A stretch of DNA of 64,000 nucleotides from Streptomyces graminofaciens (lineage in GTDB: Bacteria; Actinomycetota; Actinomycetes; Streptomycetales; Streptomycetaceae). Every line of letters begins with the position of its first letter. Position 1 is the first letter of the stretch. Shown here piece after piece: positions 31,723 to 40,861 of this stretch. The position numbers were made by a program, and so were the translations under genes. Where the stretch lies: the NCBI RefSeq assembly GCF_030294945.1, contig NZ_AP018448.1:3100001-3164000 (forward strand), written 5' to 3'. A model generated the notes under the pieces. The model did not search any database. It was not told the origin of the DNA and saw only the letters and a program-made list of their open reading frames with translations.

Positions 31723-33261
31723 ATGTCAATCTTCTCGGACTTCCAGCAGGTCGCGCTCCGGCAACCGGACGCGCCCGCGCTCGTCACCCTCGACGACGCC
31801 GTTTCGTACGGGACCGTCCTCGGCCTCGCCGACCAGGTCGCCGCCGGGCTGCTGCAGGCCGGGCTGCGCACGGGTGAGCGGGTCGCGGTGCACCTCTCCA
31901 ACCGGTACGAGCTGGTCTCGGTCTACTACGCCTGTCTGCGGGTCGGCGCGGTGATCGTGCCGGTGAGCCACAAGCTGTCGGCGGGCGAGGTGGACCAGCT
32001 GATCGAGGACAGCGCGCCCCGGTTCTATCTCGGCGAGGCCGAGGTCCACGGGCCGTGCGCCCATGTGATCGAGAAGCGCGAGACGGTCGAGCGCGCGTGG
32101 ATCCTCGACTCCGCCGGGACCACGACGACCGAGCCGTGGAACGGCCTCCTCGCGGACGCCCCCTCCCCCGCCGACGACATCGGCCCGGACGAACTCGCCG
32201 CCATCTTCTACACCTCGGGCACCACCGGACGGCCCAAGAGCCTCGTGCTGTCCCAGGCCACCCTGGAAGCCGGCCTCGACCTGACGGAGGCCCAGGGCGT
32301 CGGGCACGCCGACGCCACGTACTACATGATCAACCTGATGAACCCGTGGGGCATCCTCGTCCTGCTCACCTCGTTGCGCCGGGGCCGTCCCCTGGCCCTG
32401 ACCGCGACGAACACGCCGGACGTCATCCTGCGCATGCTGCGCACCCACCGCTTCGGCTGGATCGGCGGCGCGCCGACCACCTTCCGCGCCCTGCTCGCCG
32501 AGGCCCGGGCCGCCGCCGAACCGGCGCCCGGCCTGGCGGGGACGAGGTGTGTGGCCGGAGGGGACGCGTGCCCGATCGAGCTGAGCCTGGACTTCGCGGA
32601 GACCTTCGGGGCCTCTCTGACGGGCGTCTACGGCATGACGGAGACCGCCGCGCCCGTGATCGAACAGCCGCGGATCGACGCCGTCGACGTGCCGTCCATC
32701 GGCTGGCCGCTGCCCGGTGTGGAGGTACGGGTCGACGCAGAGGAGGGCGAGGAGACGGGTGAGTTGCTGCTGCGCACCCCGTCCCGGCCCGTCGGGTCGT
32801 GGAACGGGACCGGAGTGGACCGTTTCGACCGTGCGGAGTGGCTCGCCAGCGGCGACATCGTCCGGCGACGGGAGGACGGCTGTCTGCTGTTCGTGGGCCG
32901 CAAGAAGGATCTGATCATGGTCGAGGGCTATCCGATCTCGCCGCTGGAGATCGAGCAGGCGATCGCCGCGCACCCCGATGTCGCGGCCGCCCTCGTCTTC
33001 GGCGTACCCGACACCGCCACCGGCGAACGCGCGGTCGCGCTGGTCGAACCGGAGCCGGGACGCCAGGTCGAGCCGGCGGCGCTGCTGGAGCATCTGTCCG
33101 GCCGTATCGGCGCGTACAAGCATCCCGGAGAGGTCAGCGTCGTCGAGAAGCTGCCGGTGCTGCCCAGCGGCAAGCTCGGCCGGCAGCGGCTCGCTGCCGA
33201 GTACACGTCGTCCCGGGCGGGCACGGCGGCCTCCACGGACACATCGGCCCACGCGGGCTGA
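31723..33261 (+). CDS. cfl: Acyl-AMP ligase, coronafacate-ligase-like
   Basis: A 512-residue ANL-superfamily ligase. It has the phosphate loop FYTSGTTGRPKS (near 163-174), YGMTET, the hinge region GRKKDLI and the A10 lysine in LPSGKLGR. In coronafacoyl clusters Cfl joins coronafacate to an amino acid. Here the same position is held by a typical acyl-CoA/acyl-AMP ligase that should adenylate the acid freed by the Cfa7 thioesterase. Given the downstream reductase and aminotransferase, it may instead make a thioester for reduction; this is inference. GGAGG lies 8 bases before the ATG. It is 91 bases after cfa7 with no clear terminator between. Confidence 0.75.
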   Translation: MSIFSDFQQVALRQPDAPALVTLDDAVSYGTVLGLADQVAAGLLQAGLRTGERVAVHLSNRYELVSVYYACLRVGAVIVPVSHKLSAGEVDQLIEDSAPRFYLGEAEVHGPCAHVIEKRETVERAWILDSAGTTTTEPWNGLLADAPSPADDIGPDELAAIFYTSGTTGRPKSLVLSQATLEAGLDLTEAQGVGHADATYYMINLMNPWGILVLLTSLRRGRPLALTATNTPDVILRMLRTHRFGWIGGAPTTFRALLAEARAAAEPAPGLAGTRCVAGGDACPIELSLDFAETFGASLTGVYGMTETAAPVIEQPRIDAVDVPSIGWPLPGVEVRVDAEEGEETGELLLRTPSRPVGSWNGTGVDRFDRAEWLASGDIVRRREDGCLLFVGRKKDLIMVEGYPISPLEIEQAIAAHPDVAAALVFGVPDTATGERAVALVEPEPGRQVEPAALLEHLSGRIGAYKHPGEVSVVEKLPVLPSGKLGRQRLAAEYTSSRAGTAASTDTSAHAG

Positions 33262-33277
33262 AGGAGGACGGCTCGTC

Positions 33278-34108
33278 ATGAAGTTCGGCTTCGTCATGTT
33301 CCCCACGCGGGACGCCATCGCGCCCGGTGACCTCGGCGCCCTCCTGGAGGACCGGGGCTTCGAGTCCCTGTTCGTGCCCGACCACACCCACATCCCGGCC
33401 GTCACGCCCGAGAAGGACGACGTCGCGAACCTCGCGCCGGAGTTCAGGAACGGCATGGACCCGTTCGTCGCCCTGGGCGCCCTCGCGCAGGCCACCTCGA
33501 CGCTGCAGATCGGCACCGCGATCCTGCTGGTCCCGGAGCGCGACCCCATCGTCACCGCCAAGGCGGTCGCGTCGGTGGACGTGCTCTCCGGCGGCCGGAT
33601 GAACTTCGGGGTGGGACCGGGCTGGATCAAACAGGAGTTGCGCAACCACGGCACGAACCCCGACGACCGCTGGCAGGTCATGCGGGAGCGCGTCGAGGCC
33701 ATGCGGGAGATCTGGACCAAGGACATCGCCTCCTACCACGGCGAGTTCGTCGACTTCGCCGACATCACGTCCTGGCCCAAGCCCGTCCGGGCACCCCACC
33801 CGCCGGTCCTCGTCGGCGGCAACGGCCCCGGCGTCACCGAGCGCGTCATCGCGTACGGCGACGAGTGGATCCCCATGGCCCGCCCCGGAGTCCTCGACCG
33901 GATCGCCGAGTTCAAGAAGACCGCCCGCAAGCCCGGGAGCGACGAACCCCTCCCCGTCACCCTCTTCGGCGGCGAACTCCGCGATGTCGACGCCTACGAG
34001 GCCGTCGGGGTCGACCGCGTCCTGATCTGGGTACGGCCCCTCGACACCGCCCGGATGACGAGAACCGTCGACCGGATCGCGCTCCGCCTCGGCGACCGCC
34101 TCCGCTGA
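33278..34108 (+). CDS. LLM-class F420-dependent oxidoreductase (Oxr-like)
   Basis: A 276-residue luciferase-like monooxygenase-fold protein. The N-terminal FGFVMFPTRD strand, VPDHTH, a G-rich FGVGPGW loop near 110 and VGGNGP near 180 are typical of the F420-dependent LLM reductases. An oxidoreductase of this kind (oxr) is a Streptomyces-specific part of the S. scabies coronafacoyl cluster, next to the P450 CYP107AK1; it is absent from the Pseudomonas cluster. It probably reduces or oxidises the bicyclic core. Its AAGGAGG site lies 8 bases before the ATG, and it follows cfl by 16 bases. Confidence 0.8.
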   Translation: MKFGFVMFPTRDAIAPGDLGALLEDRGFESLFVPDHTHIPAVTPEKDDVANLAPEFRNGMDPFVALGALAQATSTLQIGTAILLVPERDPIVTAKAVASVDVLSGGRMNFGVGPGWIKQELRNHGTNPDDRWQVMRERVEAMREIWTKDIASYHGEFVDFADITSWPKPVRAPHPPVLVGGNGPGVTERVIAYGDEWIPMARPGVLDRIAEFKKTARKPGSDEPLPVTLFGGELRDVDAYEAVGVDRVLIWVRPLDTARMTRTVDRIALRLGDRLR

Positions 34109-34224
34109 CCGAACCGGGTCGCGACCGTCCCAGGCCCCTCCCAGGCCTCCGCGAGGCCCCGCCCAGGCCCGGGACGCCCCCGAGACAGCCCCCACCAGAA
34201 AGCCCTGTGAAAGGCGGTCAACCG

Positions 34225-35448
34225 ATGTCATCCCCGACGACCGAACCCGTGGTGCTCGGCGCCGACTTCGTCCGCGATCCCCACTCCGTCTACGACCGGC
34301 TCCGCAAGGAGGGCGCGGTCCACCGGGCCATTCTGCCCACCGGTCTGAAGGTCTGGCTGATCACCTCCTACGAGGAGGGCCGGGCCCTGCTCGCGGACCC
34401 GCGGCTGAGCAAGAACATGGCCGACGCCGGGCACCTCTTCGAGCTCCACCAGACCGACATGAGCCGTCAGCGCGACTACTCCCACTCGATCCAGCAATCC
34501 ATGATCAACATGGATCCGCCGGACCACACCCGGCTGCGCGGCCTCGTCGGCAAGGCGTTCACCATGCGGCAGGTGAACCGGCTGCGCCCCCGGATCGAGG
34601 AGATCGCCGACGAGCTGCTCGACTCACTGACCGGCCGCACCGAGTTCGACCTCGTCGCCGACTACGCGGCGCCCCTGGTCAGCACGGTCATCTCCGAACT
34701 GCTCGGGGTCCCGGAGGGTGACCGCGCCGAGTTCCGCGAAACATCCGAGATCCTGACCTCCGACGCCGACCGGGACGTGGTGAACAAGGCGTCGAACGCG
34801 CTGCTGACCCTGGTGAGCGCGATCGTCGAGGCCAAGCGCGCCGACCCCGACGACAGGCTGCTCAGTTCGCTGATCCTCGCGGCCGACGGCGAGGACCGGC
34901 TCAGTCACGAGGAGGTCGTATCCCTCGCCGTCGTGCTCTTCGTCGGCGGCTTCGACACCACGGTCAACCTCATCGGCAACGGCACTCTCGCCCTGCTGCG
35001 CAACCCGGACCAGCTCGCCGAACTGCGCGCCGATCCGTCGCTGCTGCCGGGCGCCGTCGAGGAGTTCCTGCGCTTCGACGGCTCCGCCAACATCAGTCAC
35101 TTCCGGCGCACCACCGACGCGGTCCCCGTCGGCGACATGACCATTCCGGCCGACGAGTTCGTCTTCGTCGGGCTCCTGGCGGCCAACCGGGACGCGGCCC
35201 GCTACCCCGACCCGGACGTACTCGACGTCACCCGCTCCGCGACCGGCCATCTCGCGTTCGGCCACGGCATCCACCACTGTGTGGGCGCACCGCTCGCCAG
35301 GGCCGAGAGCGAGATCGCCTTCGGGCGGCTCCTCGCGCGCTTCCCCGTCCTGGATCTGGCGATCGACCCGGAAGAGCTGACCCGGCGGCCCAGCATGCTC
35401 CATCGTGGGGTGCGTTCCCTGCCCGTCCGTACACATGTGGAGAGTTGA
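34225..35448 (+). CDS. Cytochrome P450, CYP107-like
   Basis: A 407-residue bacterial P450. The I-helix motif is GGFDTT (near 240), the ExxR motif is EEFLRF, and the haem-binding loop is FGHGIHHCVGAP with Cys at about 352. The position next to cfl and the LLM oxidoreductase matches CYP107AK1 of the S. scabies coronafacoyl cluster, which oxidises the polyketide core. ATG 34225 is chosen because GAAAGGCGG precedes it; the long in-frame upstream extension overlaps the LLM gene. Its stop TGA shares one base with the ATG of the next gene (TGATG), so the downstream set is tied to the cfa set by translational coupling. Confidence 0.85.
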   Translation: MSSPTTEPVVLGADFVRDPHSVYDRLRKEGAVHRAILPTGLKVWLITSYEEGRALLADPRLSKNMADAGHLFELHQTDMSRQRDYSHSIQQSMINMDPPDHTRLRGLVGKAFTMRQVNRLRPRIEEIADELLDSLTGRTEFDLVADYAAPLVSTVISELLGVPEGDRAEFRETSEILTSDADRDVVNKASNALLTLVSAIVEAKRADPDDRLLSSLILAADGEDRLSHEEVVSLAVVLFVGGFDTTVNLIGNGTLALLRNPDQLAELRADPSLLPGAVEEFLRFDGSANISHFRRTTDAVPVGDMTIPADEFVFVGLLAANRDAARYPDPDVLDVTRSATGHLAFGHGIHHCVGAPLARAESEIAFGRLLARFPVLDLAIDPEELTRRPSMLHRGVRSLPVRTHVES

Positions 35449-35969
35449 TGGAGAGGCACACGGCCGAGGAAAGCCGGCACACGGTCGAGGAGAGCGTTTT
35501 CGTCGCCGCTTCCGCCGAATCCGTATATCGCGCGGTGAGCGATGTGCGGCGCATGGGCGAATGGAGCCCGGAATGCGTGGGCGTGTGGTCGTCGAGCCGA
35601 CGGTTCGACGTCGGATCGCGATTCATCGGATTCAACCGTCGGCGGGTGTGGTTCTGGTTCACTTCGTGTAGCGTCGTACGCGCCGAGGAAAACCGCGAAT
35701 TCGCCTTCGAGGTACGGACGTTCGGCATGCCGGTGGCTCTGTGGGGCTACCGATTCGAGGCCCGCGGGGGCGGCAGCCAGATCACGGAGTACTGGGACGA
35801 CCGGCGCTCCGGCAGCAGCGCTCCGGTGGCCAAACTCCTCGGCCTGGTCTTCACCGGAACCCCGCCGGCCAACCGCGCCGCGGTCAACCGAGCCGGAATG
35901 CGCACCACCCTGGGCAGAATCAAGGCGGCGGTGGAGAACGGCGAGAACCCGCAGGTGAGCGGAATATGA
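35448..35969 (+). CDS. SRPBCC/START-like small-ligand protein
   Basis: A 173-residue protein of the SRPBCC fold (polyketide cyclase/dehydrase-type). It shows VEESVFVAASAESVYRAVSD at the start, W.PECVGVW, the GSRFIGFN strand and a long C-terminal helix. It may bind or cyclise a hydrophobic intermediate, or be a lipid-binding helper. It is coupled to the P450 by a one-base stop-start overlap. It marks the change from coronafacate-type genes to the amine and N-N genes. No specific function can be claimed. Confidence 0.7.
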   Translation: MERHTAEESRHTVEESVFVAASAESVYRAVSDVRRMGEWSPECVGVWSSSRRFDVGSRFIGFNRRRVWFWFTSCSVVRAEENREFAFEVRTFGMPVALWGYRFEARGGGSQITEYWDDRRSGSSAPVAKLLGLVFTGTPPANRAAVNRAGMRTTLGRIKAAVENGENPQVSGI

Positions 35970-35999
35970 CAATGCCCCTTCTGATCGAAAGTTCCAAGG

Positions 36000-37262
36000 A
36001 TGAGCGGCGCAATAAGCGAAGACGCGATATCCGGTGCCGAAGCCATATCCCTGCACCGGAAACATCTGAGTAAGGGCCGCAGCCAACTGGCCTCGATGTT
36101 CGGCAGCCTGGTCGAGAAGTCCGCTTCGGGAGCCCGCGTCACCACTCTCGACGGCCGGGAATTCCTCAACTGCGGTGGCTATGGAGTGTTCTTCACCGGA
36201 GCGGGGCACCCGCACATCGTCAAGGCGGTGCAGCGCCAGGCCGAGCGACAGGCCCTGTCCACTCGGCTGTTCCTCGACCCCGCGGTCGGCCTCGCGGCCC
36301 AGGCGCTGACCTCCGTGGCACCCGCCGGGCTGGAGCGGGTGCACTTCTCCGGCTCCGGCACGGAGGCCACCGAGACGGCCATCAAACTGGCCAGGGCACA
36401 CGGCAAGCGGCGGCTGATCTCGATGGAGAACGGCTACCACGGCAAAACCGTCGGAGCCCTGTCGCTGACGGCCAAGTCCTTCTACCAGGACCCCTTCCGG
36501 CCCCTGCTGCCGGACGTCCGGCACATCCCCTTCGGCGACACCGACGCGCTGGCCGAGGCGCTCGGGGCCGACGACGGGGACGCCTGTGTCGTGGTGGAAC
36601 CCGTGCAGAGCGAGGCCGGTGTCGTCATCCCGCCCCCGGGCTACCTCAAGGAGGTCTCGGAGCTGTGCCGGAGCCACGGCGCCTTCCTCGTGGTCGACGA
36701 GGTGATGACCGGCCTGGGACGGCTCGGCGCCTGGTGGGGCTGCGACCTGGCCGGCATACGCCCGGACGTCCTGCTCGTCGGCAAGGCGCTGTCCGGAGGG
36801 GTCGTACCGGTGTCCGCCGCGCTGGCCACCCCGGAGGCCTTCGCCCCGTTCGACGCCGACCCCTTCCTGCACACCTCCACCTACTCGGGAGCGCCGATCG
36901 CGATGGCGGCCGCACGCGCCACCGTCGAGGTCGTCCGGGACGAGGGGCTCGTCGGCCGCGCCGCCGAGACCGGCGCCCGCCTCCTCGCCGGGCTGCGCGA
37001 CATCGCCGCCCACCGGGCACCGGGCCTGGTCCGCGAGGTACGCGGCCAGGGGCTGCTCATCGGCATCGAGCTCGCCGAGGCCAGCCAGGCCGGGGAACTG
37101 CTCCTGGAGATGGTCGACCGCTCGGTGCTGGTGAACCACTCGCTCAACGCGCACCCGGTGGTCCGTCTCACGCCTCCCGCCGTCCTCACGCCGGACCAGG
37201 AGGCACAGCTGCTGGAAGCGTTCGACGGCTCGCTGTCCGCCATGGCGAAGACCTTCTCCTGA
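36000..37262 (+). CDS. Class III PLP-dependent aminotransferase
   Basis: A 420-residue class III (omega) aminotransferase of the ornithine/putrescine/4-aminobutyrate group. It has GSGTEATETAIKLAR, the NGYHGKT loop, VVDEVMTGLGRLG and the PLP lysine in VGKALSGG (about K262). Such enzymes convert an aldehyde to a primary amine. The next gene is reductase-like, so the pair would turn a thioester into an amine. The ATG has an AAGG site 5 bases upstream and lies 30 bases after the SRPBCC gene. The amine donor is unknown. I find no equivalent in described coronafacoyl clusters. Confidence 0.85.
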   Translation: MSGAISEDAISGAEAISLHRKHLSKGRSQLASMFGSLVEKSASGARVTTLDGREFLNCGGYGVFFTGAGHPHIVKAVQRQAERQALSTRLFLDPAVGLAAQALTSVAPAGLERVHFSGSGTEATETAIKLARAHGKRRLISMENGYHGKTVGALSLTAKSFYQDPFRPLLPDVRHIPFGDTDALAEALGADDGDACVVVEPVQSEAGVVIPPPGYLKEVSELCRSHGAFLVVDEVMTGLGRLGAWWGCDLAGIRPDVLLVGKALSGGVVPVSAALATPEAFAPFDADPFLHTSTYSGAPIAMAAARATVEVVRDEGLVGRAAETGARLLAGLRDIAAHRAPGLVREVRGQGLLIGIELAEASQAGELLLEMVDRSVLVNHSLNAHPVVRLTPPAVLTPDQEAQLLEAFDGSLSAMAKTFS

Positions 37263-37294
37263 CCTCTCTTCGACACCTCCCGAAAGGCCGTGGC

Positions 37295-38344
37295 ATGACC
37301 CCACCTGCCAAGACCGTTCTGCTGACCGGCGGCGCCGGCGTCCTCGGTACGGCGCTCCTCCCGCAGCTGCGTCACCACCGGACCATCGGCATGGCCTACC
37401 GGCGGCCCCCCGCCGGATGCGACCACGTGGTGCGGGGCGATGTGTCCAGACCCCGGCTGGGGCTGGACGCCGACACCTACCGCGGGCTCTGCGACGACGT
37501 CGACGTCGTCGTCCACTCCGCGGGCATGGTGAAGTTCAGCGGCACCGCCGAGGAGATGGAGACCCTCAACATCGAGGGCGCCCGCAACATCTCGCGGTTC
37601 GCCCTCGACGCGGACGCCCCGCTGATCCATGTCAGTACCGCCTATGTGGCACGGCTGGAGGAGATCCGCGCCGCGTCCGACGACGTCGCCGGACAGTCCG
37701 GCAGCAGCCCGGCCGTGTATGTGGCCTCCAAGGTCGCCGGCGAGAGGATCGTCACCGACAGCGGCGCCCAGGTCGTGATCGTCCGCCCGTCGATCATCAT
37801 CGGCGACTCCGTCACCGGCGAGATCTCCGAGCCCCAGGGCCTGCACACCTTCACCCGCAACGTGCTGCGCAACCGGCTGCCCTTCGTGCCCGGCGCCCCC
37901 CGCGGCTACGTCGACTTCGTGCCGCAGGACGTGGTGGCCCGCGCCATCGTCTCGCTGCTGGACTCCGACGTCCGCTCGGGCGAGTACTGGCTGAGCGGCG
38001 GCACGGACGCGCTCCGCTCCGACCGGGTGCTCCAGCTGATCATCGAGGAGGCGGCCGCCGCGGGCATCGAGGTGAACCCCTTGCGCCTGCTGGCCCCGGA
38101 GACCATCGAACGGCTGGTACGCCCGGCCTTCTTCGACGTGGTGCCCAACTGGGCGAAGAGCCGCCTCGACCGGCTGCTGGCCATGACCGCCGTGCTCTTC
38201 CACGAGCATCCGCTGCCCAGCTCCCTGGCCGGCATCCCCGGCTGCGAGGCGGCCGCGGACGTCCACGCCAACGAGGAGGCCTGGCGGGCGTCCGTACGCC
38301 ACATCATCAGAAGCAGCCGCCGCGGCGCGTACGCCACGGCCTAG
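37295..38344 (+). CDS. Thioester/fatty-acyl-reductase-like SDR
   Basis: A 349-residue extended SDR. It has TGGAGVLG near residue 11, HVSTAYV, YVASK as the Tyr/Lys pair, and VRPSIIIGDSVTGE. The last motif is typical of the NAD_binding_4 reductases that turn acyl thioesters into aldehydes or alcohols. It could supply the aldehyde for the preceding aminotransferase. It could also be an epimerase-like ketoreductase; the sequence alone does not decide. GAAAGG precedes the ATG, and it is 32 bases from the aminotransferase. Confidence 0.7.
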   Translation: MTPPAKTVLLTGGAGVLGTALLPQLRHHRTIGMAYRRPPAGCDHVVRGDVSRPRLGLDADTYRGLCDDVDVVVHSAGMVKFSGTAEEMETLNIEGARNISRFALDADAPLIHVSTAYVARLEEIRAASDDVAGQSGSSPAVYVASKVAGERIVTDSGAQVVIVRPSIIIGDSVTGEISEPQGLHTFTRNVLRNRLPFVPGAPRGYVDFVPQDVVARAIVSLLDSDVRSGEYWLSGGTDALRSDRVLQLIIEEAAAAGIEVNPLRLLAPETIERLVRPAFFDVVPNWAKSRLDRLLAMTAVLFHEHPLPSSLAGIPGCEAAADVHANEEAWRASVRHIIRSSRRGAYATA

Positions 38345-38382
38345 CCCGGCGCGTCGACGAGCTCACGAGCGAGGAAAAGACA

Positions 38383-38835
38383 ATGAGCGCGGAGCGATCC
38401 TTCGGGCGCCGCCAGAACTACCTGACCACACGCGCCGAGTACCTGGGCGCCCTCACGGTCGCGGCGGTCGCCTTCCTCTGGCACATCGGCGAGGTGCGCT
38501 GGGGCCCGGCGATCCTGTTGTTCGCCTACATCGACCTCATCGGCTACATCCCCGGTCTGATCGCCTACACGTTCTCCGAGGACGGCCGGATCCACCGGGT
38601 GTTCCACGTCCTGTACAACGTGATGCACACCTGGCTCAGCGCGGGTGCGGTGATCCTGCTGTGGGCGTGGCTGGTGCGTCCGGAGTGGGCACTCCTCGCG
38701 GTCCCGCTCCATCTGTTCGGCGACCGGGGCCTGCTCGGCAACTACGCCAAGCCGCTCGACGAGCCGTTCGAGCACTTCGAGACCAGCAGGCAGAAGGCCT
38801 TCCGGGCGAGGGGCGCGGAGGCGCACGCCGCATGA
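38383..38835 (+). CDS. Small four-helix membrane protein with buried His/Asp
   Basis: A 150-residue protein with about four hydrophobic stretches (residues about 22-40, 45-65, 80-105 and 108-122) and a soluble C-terminal tail. Within or next to these lie His and Asp residues (FLWHIG, YIDLIGYIPG, NVMHTW, PLHLFGDRG), which is unusual for a plain membrane anchor and recalls small membrane enzymes that bind metal. It overlaps the VlmA-like gene by four bases. Azoxy clusters contain small membrane proteins, and this may be their counterpart; I cannot confirm it. GAGGAAAAG precedes the ATG. Confidence 0.65.
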   Translation: MSAERSFGRRQNYLTTRAEYLGALTVAAVAFLWHIGEVRWGPAILLFAYIDLIGYIPGLIAYTFSEDGRIHRVFHVLYNVMHTWLSAGAVILLWAWLVRPEWALLAVPLHLFGDRGLLGNYAKPLDEPFEHFETSRQKAFRARGAEAHAA

Positions 38836-39809
38836 CCACACCTGGACCGGACACCCTGGACGACATCGCCCGGTACGCCGACCATCCCAGTGCGTTCCTC
38901 GCCTGCAACGACGGCGTCGACCACTTCACCTCCGCCTCCGTTCCCGGCGTGATCGCCCACCGCCGCCGGGGCGGCAGCGTGTTCCTCTTCGGCGGGCCCT
39001 TCGCACCGGCCGAGCACCGGGGGCCGTTGCTGGACGAGTTCCGGGAGCGGGTGGCCGCCCCCCGGAGCCGACTGGTCGCGGCCCAGGTCCGCGCCGCCGA
39101 CGTGCCGCTGTTCGCCGAACGGGGCTGGACCGTCAACCAGTTGGGCAGCTCGTACGCCATCGACCTGGCCCGTTTCTCGCTGCGGGGCAAGGCGCTCGCG
39201 AAGATCCGCCAGAACATGTCCCGCGCCCGGCGCGAGGGCGTGACGGTCCGCGAGGTGCCCGCCGGCGAGCATCCCCCGGCACTCGACGAGATCGACCGGA
39301 GGTGGCTGCGCGACAAGGGCTGGCACGTCAAGCGGATGACGTTCCTCGTCGGGGAACGCCAGGGCCGCGGCGCCCCGCACCGCCGGCTGTTCGTGGCCGA
39401 ACGCGACGGGGCGGTCATCGGGTACGTCTCCTACTCGCCCGCGTACGGCAGTCGTCCCGGCTGGCTGTACGACCTGACCCGGCGCACCCCGGACGCCTCC
39501 GTGGGCACCGTCGAGCTGATCAACTTCGCCGCCCTGCAAGCCTTCACCGAGGAAGGCGCCGAGTGGCTCCACCTCGGGCTCACCCCGTTCGCCGGGCTCG
39601 TCCCCGAACCGGACGGGGCGCACGCCCTGCTGACCCGTATGGTCCGGCTGATCGCCGACCGGGGGGCCTTCGTCTACCCGGCCCGGTCCCAGCAGGCGTT
39701 CAAGCTCAAATGGGCGCCGCATGTGATCGAGCCCGAGTACGTGGCCTTCAGGGGCGGCCCCCGGCCGTCCTCCCTCTGGCAGTTGTTCCGCATCACCAAC
39801 GCCATCTGA
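38832..39809 (+). CDS. MprF-like aminoacyl-tRNA transferase (VlmA-like)
   Basis: A 325-residue protein resembling the C-terminal synthase domain of lysylphosphatidylglycerol synthase (MprF, DUF2156, tandem GNAT fold). Visible features are the region RGKALAKIRQNMSRARREGV, the R.WLRDKGWHVKRMTF segment, VAERDGAVIGYVSYSP and LGLTPFAGL. It lacks the membrane flippase part. In valanimycin biosynthesis VlmA uses seryl-tRNA to acylate a hydroxylamine, and it is of this protein type. With a diiron protein and N-hydroxylase next door, the same role is likely: transfer of an amino acid from tRNA to an N-hydroxylated amine. It is coupled to the small membrane protein gene. Confidence 0.75.
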   Translation: MTTPGPDTLDDIARYADHPSAFLACNDGVDHFTSASVPGVIAHRRRGGSVFLFGGPFAPAEHRGPLLDEFRERVAAPRSRLVAAQVRAADVPLFAERGWTVNQLGSSYAIDLARFSLRGKALAKIRQNMSRARREGVTVREVPAGEHPPALDEIDRRWLRDKGWHVKRMTFLVGERQGRGAPHRRLFVAERDGAVIGYVSYSPAYGSRPGWLYDLTRRTPDASVGTVELINFAALQAFTEEGAEWLHLGLTPFAGLVPEPDGAHALLTRMVRLIADRGAFVYPARSQQAFKLKWAPHVIEPEYVAFRGGPRPSSLWQLFRITNAI

Positions 39810-39910
39810 GCCGACGACGTGTCCGCCCGCCACCGCTCAGGGCAACTCCTTTCGCAATCAGGCCACTTGAACCACTGTCGTTCACCCCGACCGATCCCGA
39901 GGATGACACC

Positions 39911-40861
39911 ATGACGACGAACATCGCACCCGAGGCCGACTGGGACCTGGCCCCGCACGTGCTCGCCGGCGCCCGCGACCTGAGGCTCAGCCCCGAGCAG
40001 TGCGACCTGGACTACTGGATCACCAATGTCGCCCAGGGCACCCTCAAGGGACTGGTCAACGGCCACCACCCGGACGCCGTGACGCCCGAGCACATGCTGA
40101 AGCCCGGCCCGCTGCGCGACGCGCTGCTCATGGAGTTCTCCTTCCGCTCCATCGCCGAGGACAAGGCCGCGCGGGCCATCACGCAGCTCGTGACCGCCGC
40201 GCCCGACGAGAAGTCCATGCAGTTCTTCGCCACCCAGCTGCTGGACGAGGCCCGGCACGCCCAGGCTTTCCGGGCCCACATGGTGGAGGTCGGCGTCCCG
40301 GAGGCCGACCTCGCGGATGTCGTGGCGGAGTTCGCGGGCGAGCACCAGAAGAACGTGCTGGACCCGCTGGAGGAGTTCGGCCTCTCCGTCATGGACGGCC
40401 CGCACGCCTATGTCTCCGGGGTCGCCGTGCTGACCATCCTGGTCGAGGGTGTGCTCGCCCCGACGGGCGAGCTCAGCGAGCACAAGTGGAAGATCGTCGA
40501 CCCGGCGGCGGCGAGCGTCGAACGCGGCGCCGGCATCGACGAGATCCGCCATCTGACCGTCGGCAGCGAGATCGTCCGGCGCTATGTGGCCCAGGACCCG
40601 ACGGTCAAGGAGCACCTGGCGGACGTGGTGCGGCGCGGCAACGAACTGTGGGCCAAGCTGCCCGTGTTCGCCGTCCTGCAGCGCCGGGAGGAACTGTTCC
40701 AGGCGGGCATCGAGCAGATCGCCGACTTCATCGGCGACCACGAGATCTGGCCGGGCCGCCGCCTCCTGGACAGCACCCCCGACGAGCGGATCACCAAGGC
40801 CCTGGAGTGGGCCGCGGAGACCCAGACGACCCGGCTGGCGTACATGGGAATGGACTCATGA
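39911..40861 (+). CDS. Ferritin-like diiron protein (VlmB-like)
   Basis: A 316-residue helical protein with two diiron half-sites: LMEFSFRS with DEARH (about residues 75-118), and VEGVLAP with DEIRH (about 180-218). This is the ferritin/ribonucleotide-reductase fold, but with no R2 C-terminal tail and too short for an R2 subunit. VlmB of the valanimycin cluster is a protein of this type, thought to act in forming the azoxy group. GAGG lies 8 bases before the ATG. A 101-base gap separates it from the transferase gene; its stop overlaps the next ATG. Confidence 0.75.
   Translation: MTTNIAPEADWDLAPHVLAGARDLRLSPEQCDLDYWITNVAQGTLKGLVNGHHPDAVTPEHMLKPGPLRDALLMEFSFRSIAEDKAARAITQLVTAAPDEKSMQFFATQLLDEARHAQAFRAHMVEVGVPEADLADVVAEFAGEHQKNVLDPLEEFGLSVMDGPHAYVSGVAVLTILVEGVLAPTGELSEHKWKIVDPAAASVERGAGIDEIRHLTVGSEIVRRYVAQDPTVKEHLADVVRRGNELWAKLPVFAVLQRREELFQAGIEQIADFIGDHEIWPGRRLLDSTPDERITKALEWAAETQTTRLAYMGMDS

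Noticed and set aside
39911..40861. Ribonucleotide reductase small subunit
   Set aside because: It lacks the R2 tail and a partner large subunit, and it lies in a secondary-metabolite operon. The diiron motifs fit a VlmB-type protein.
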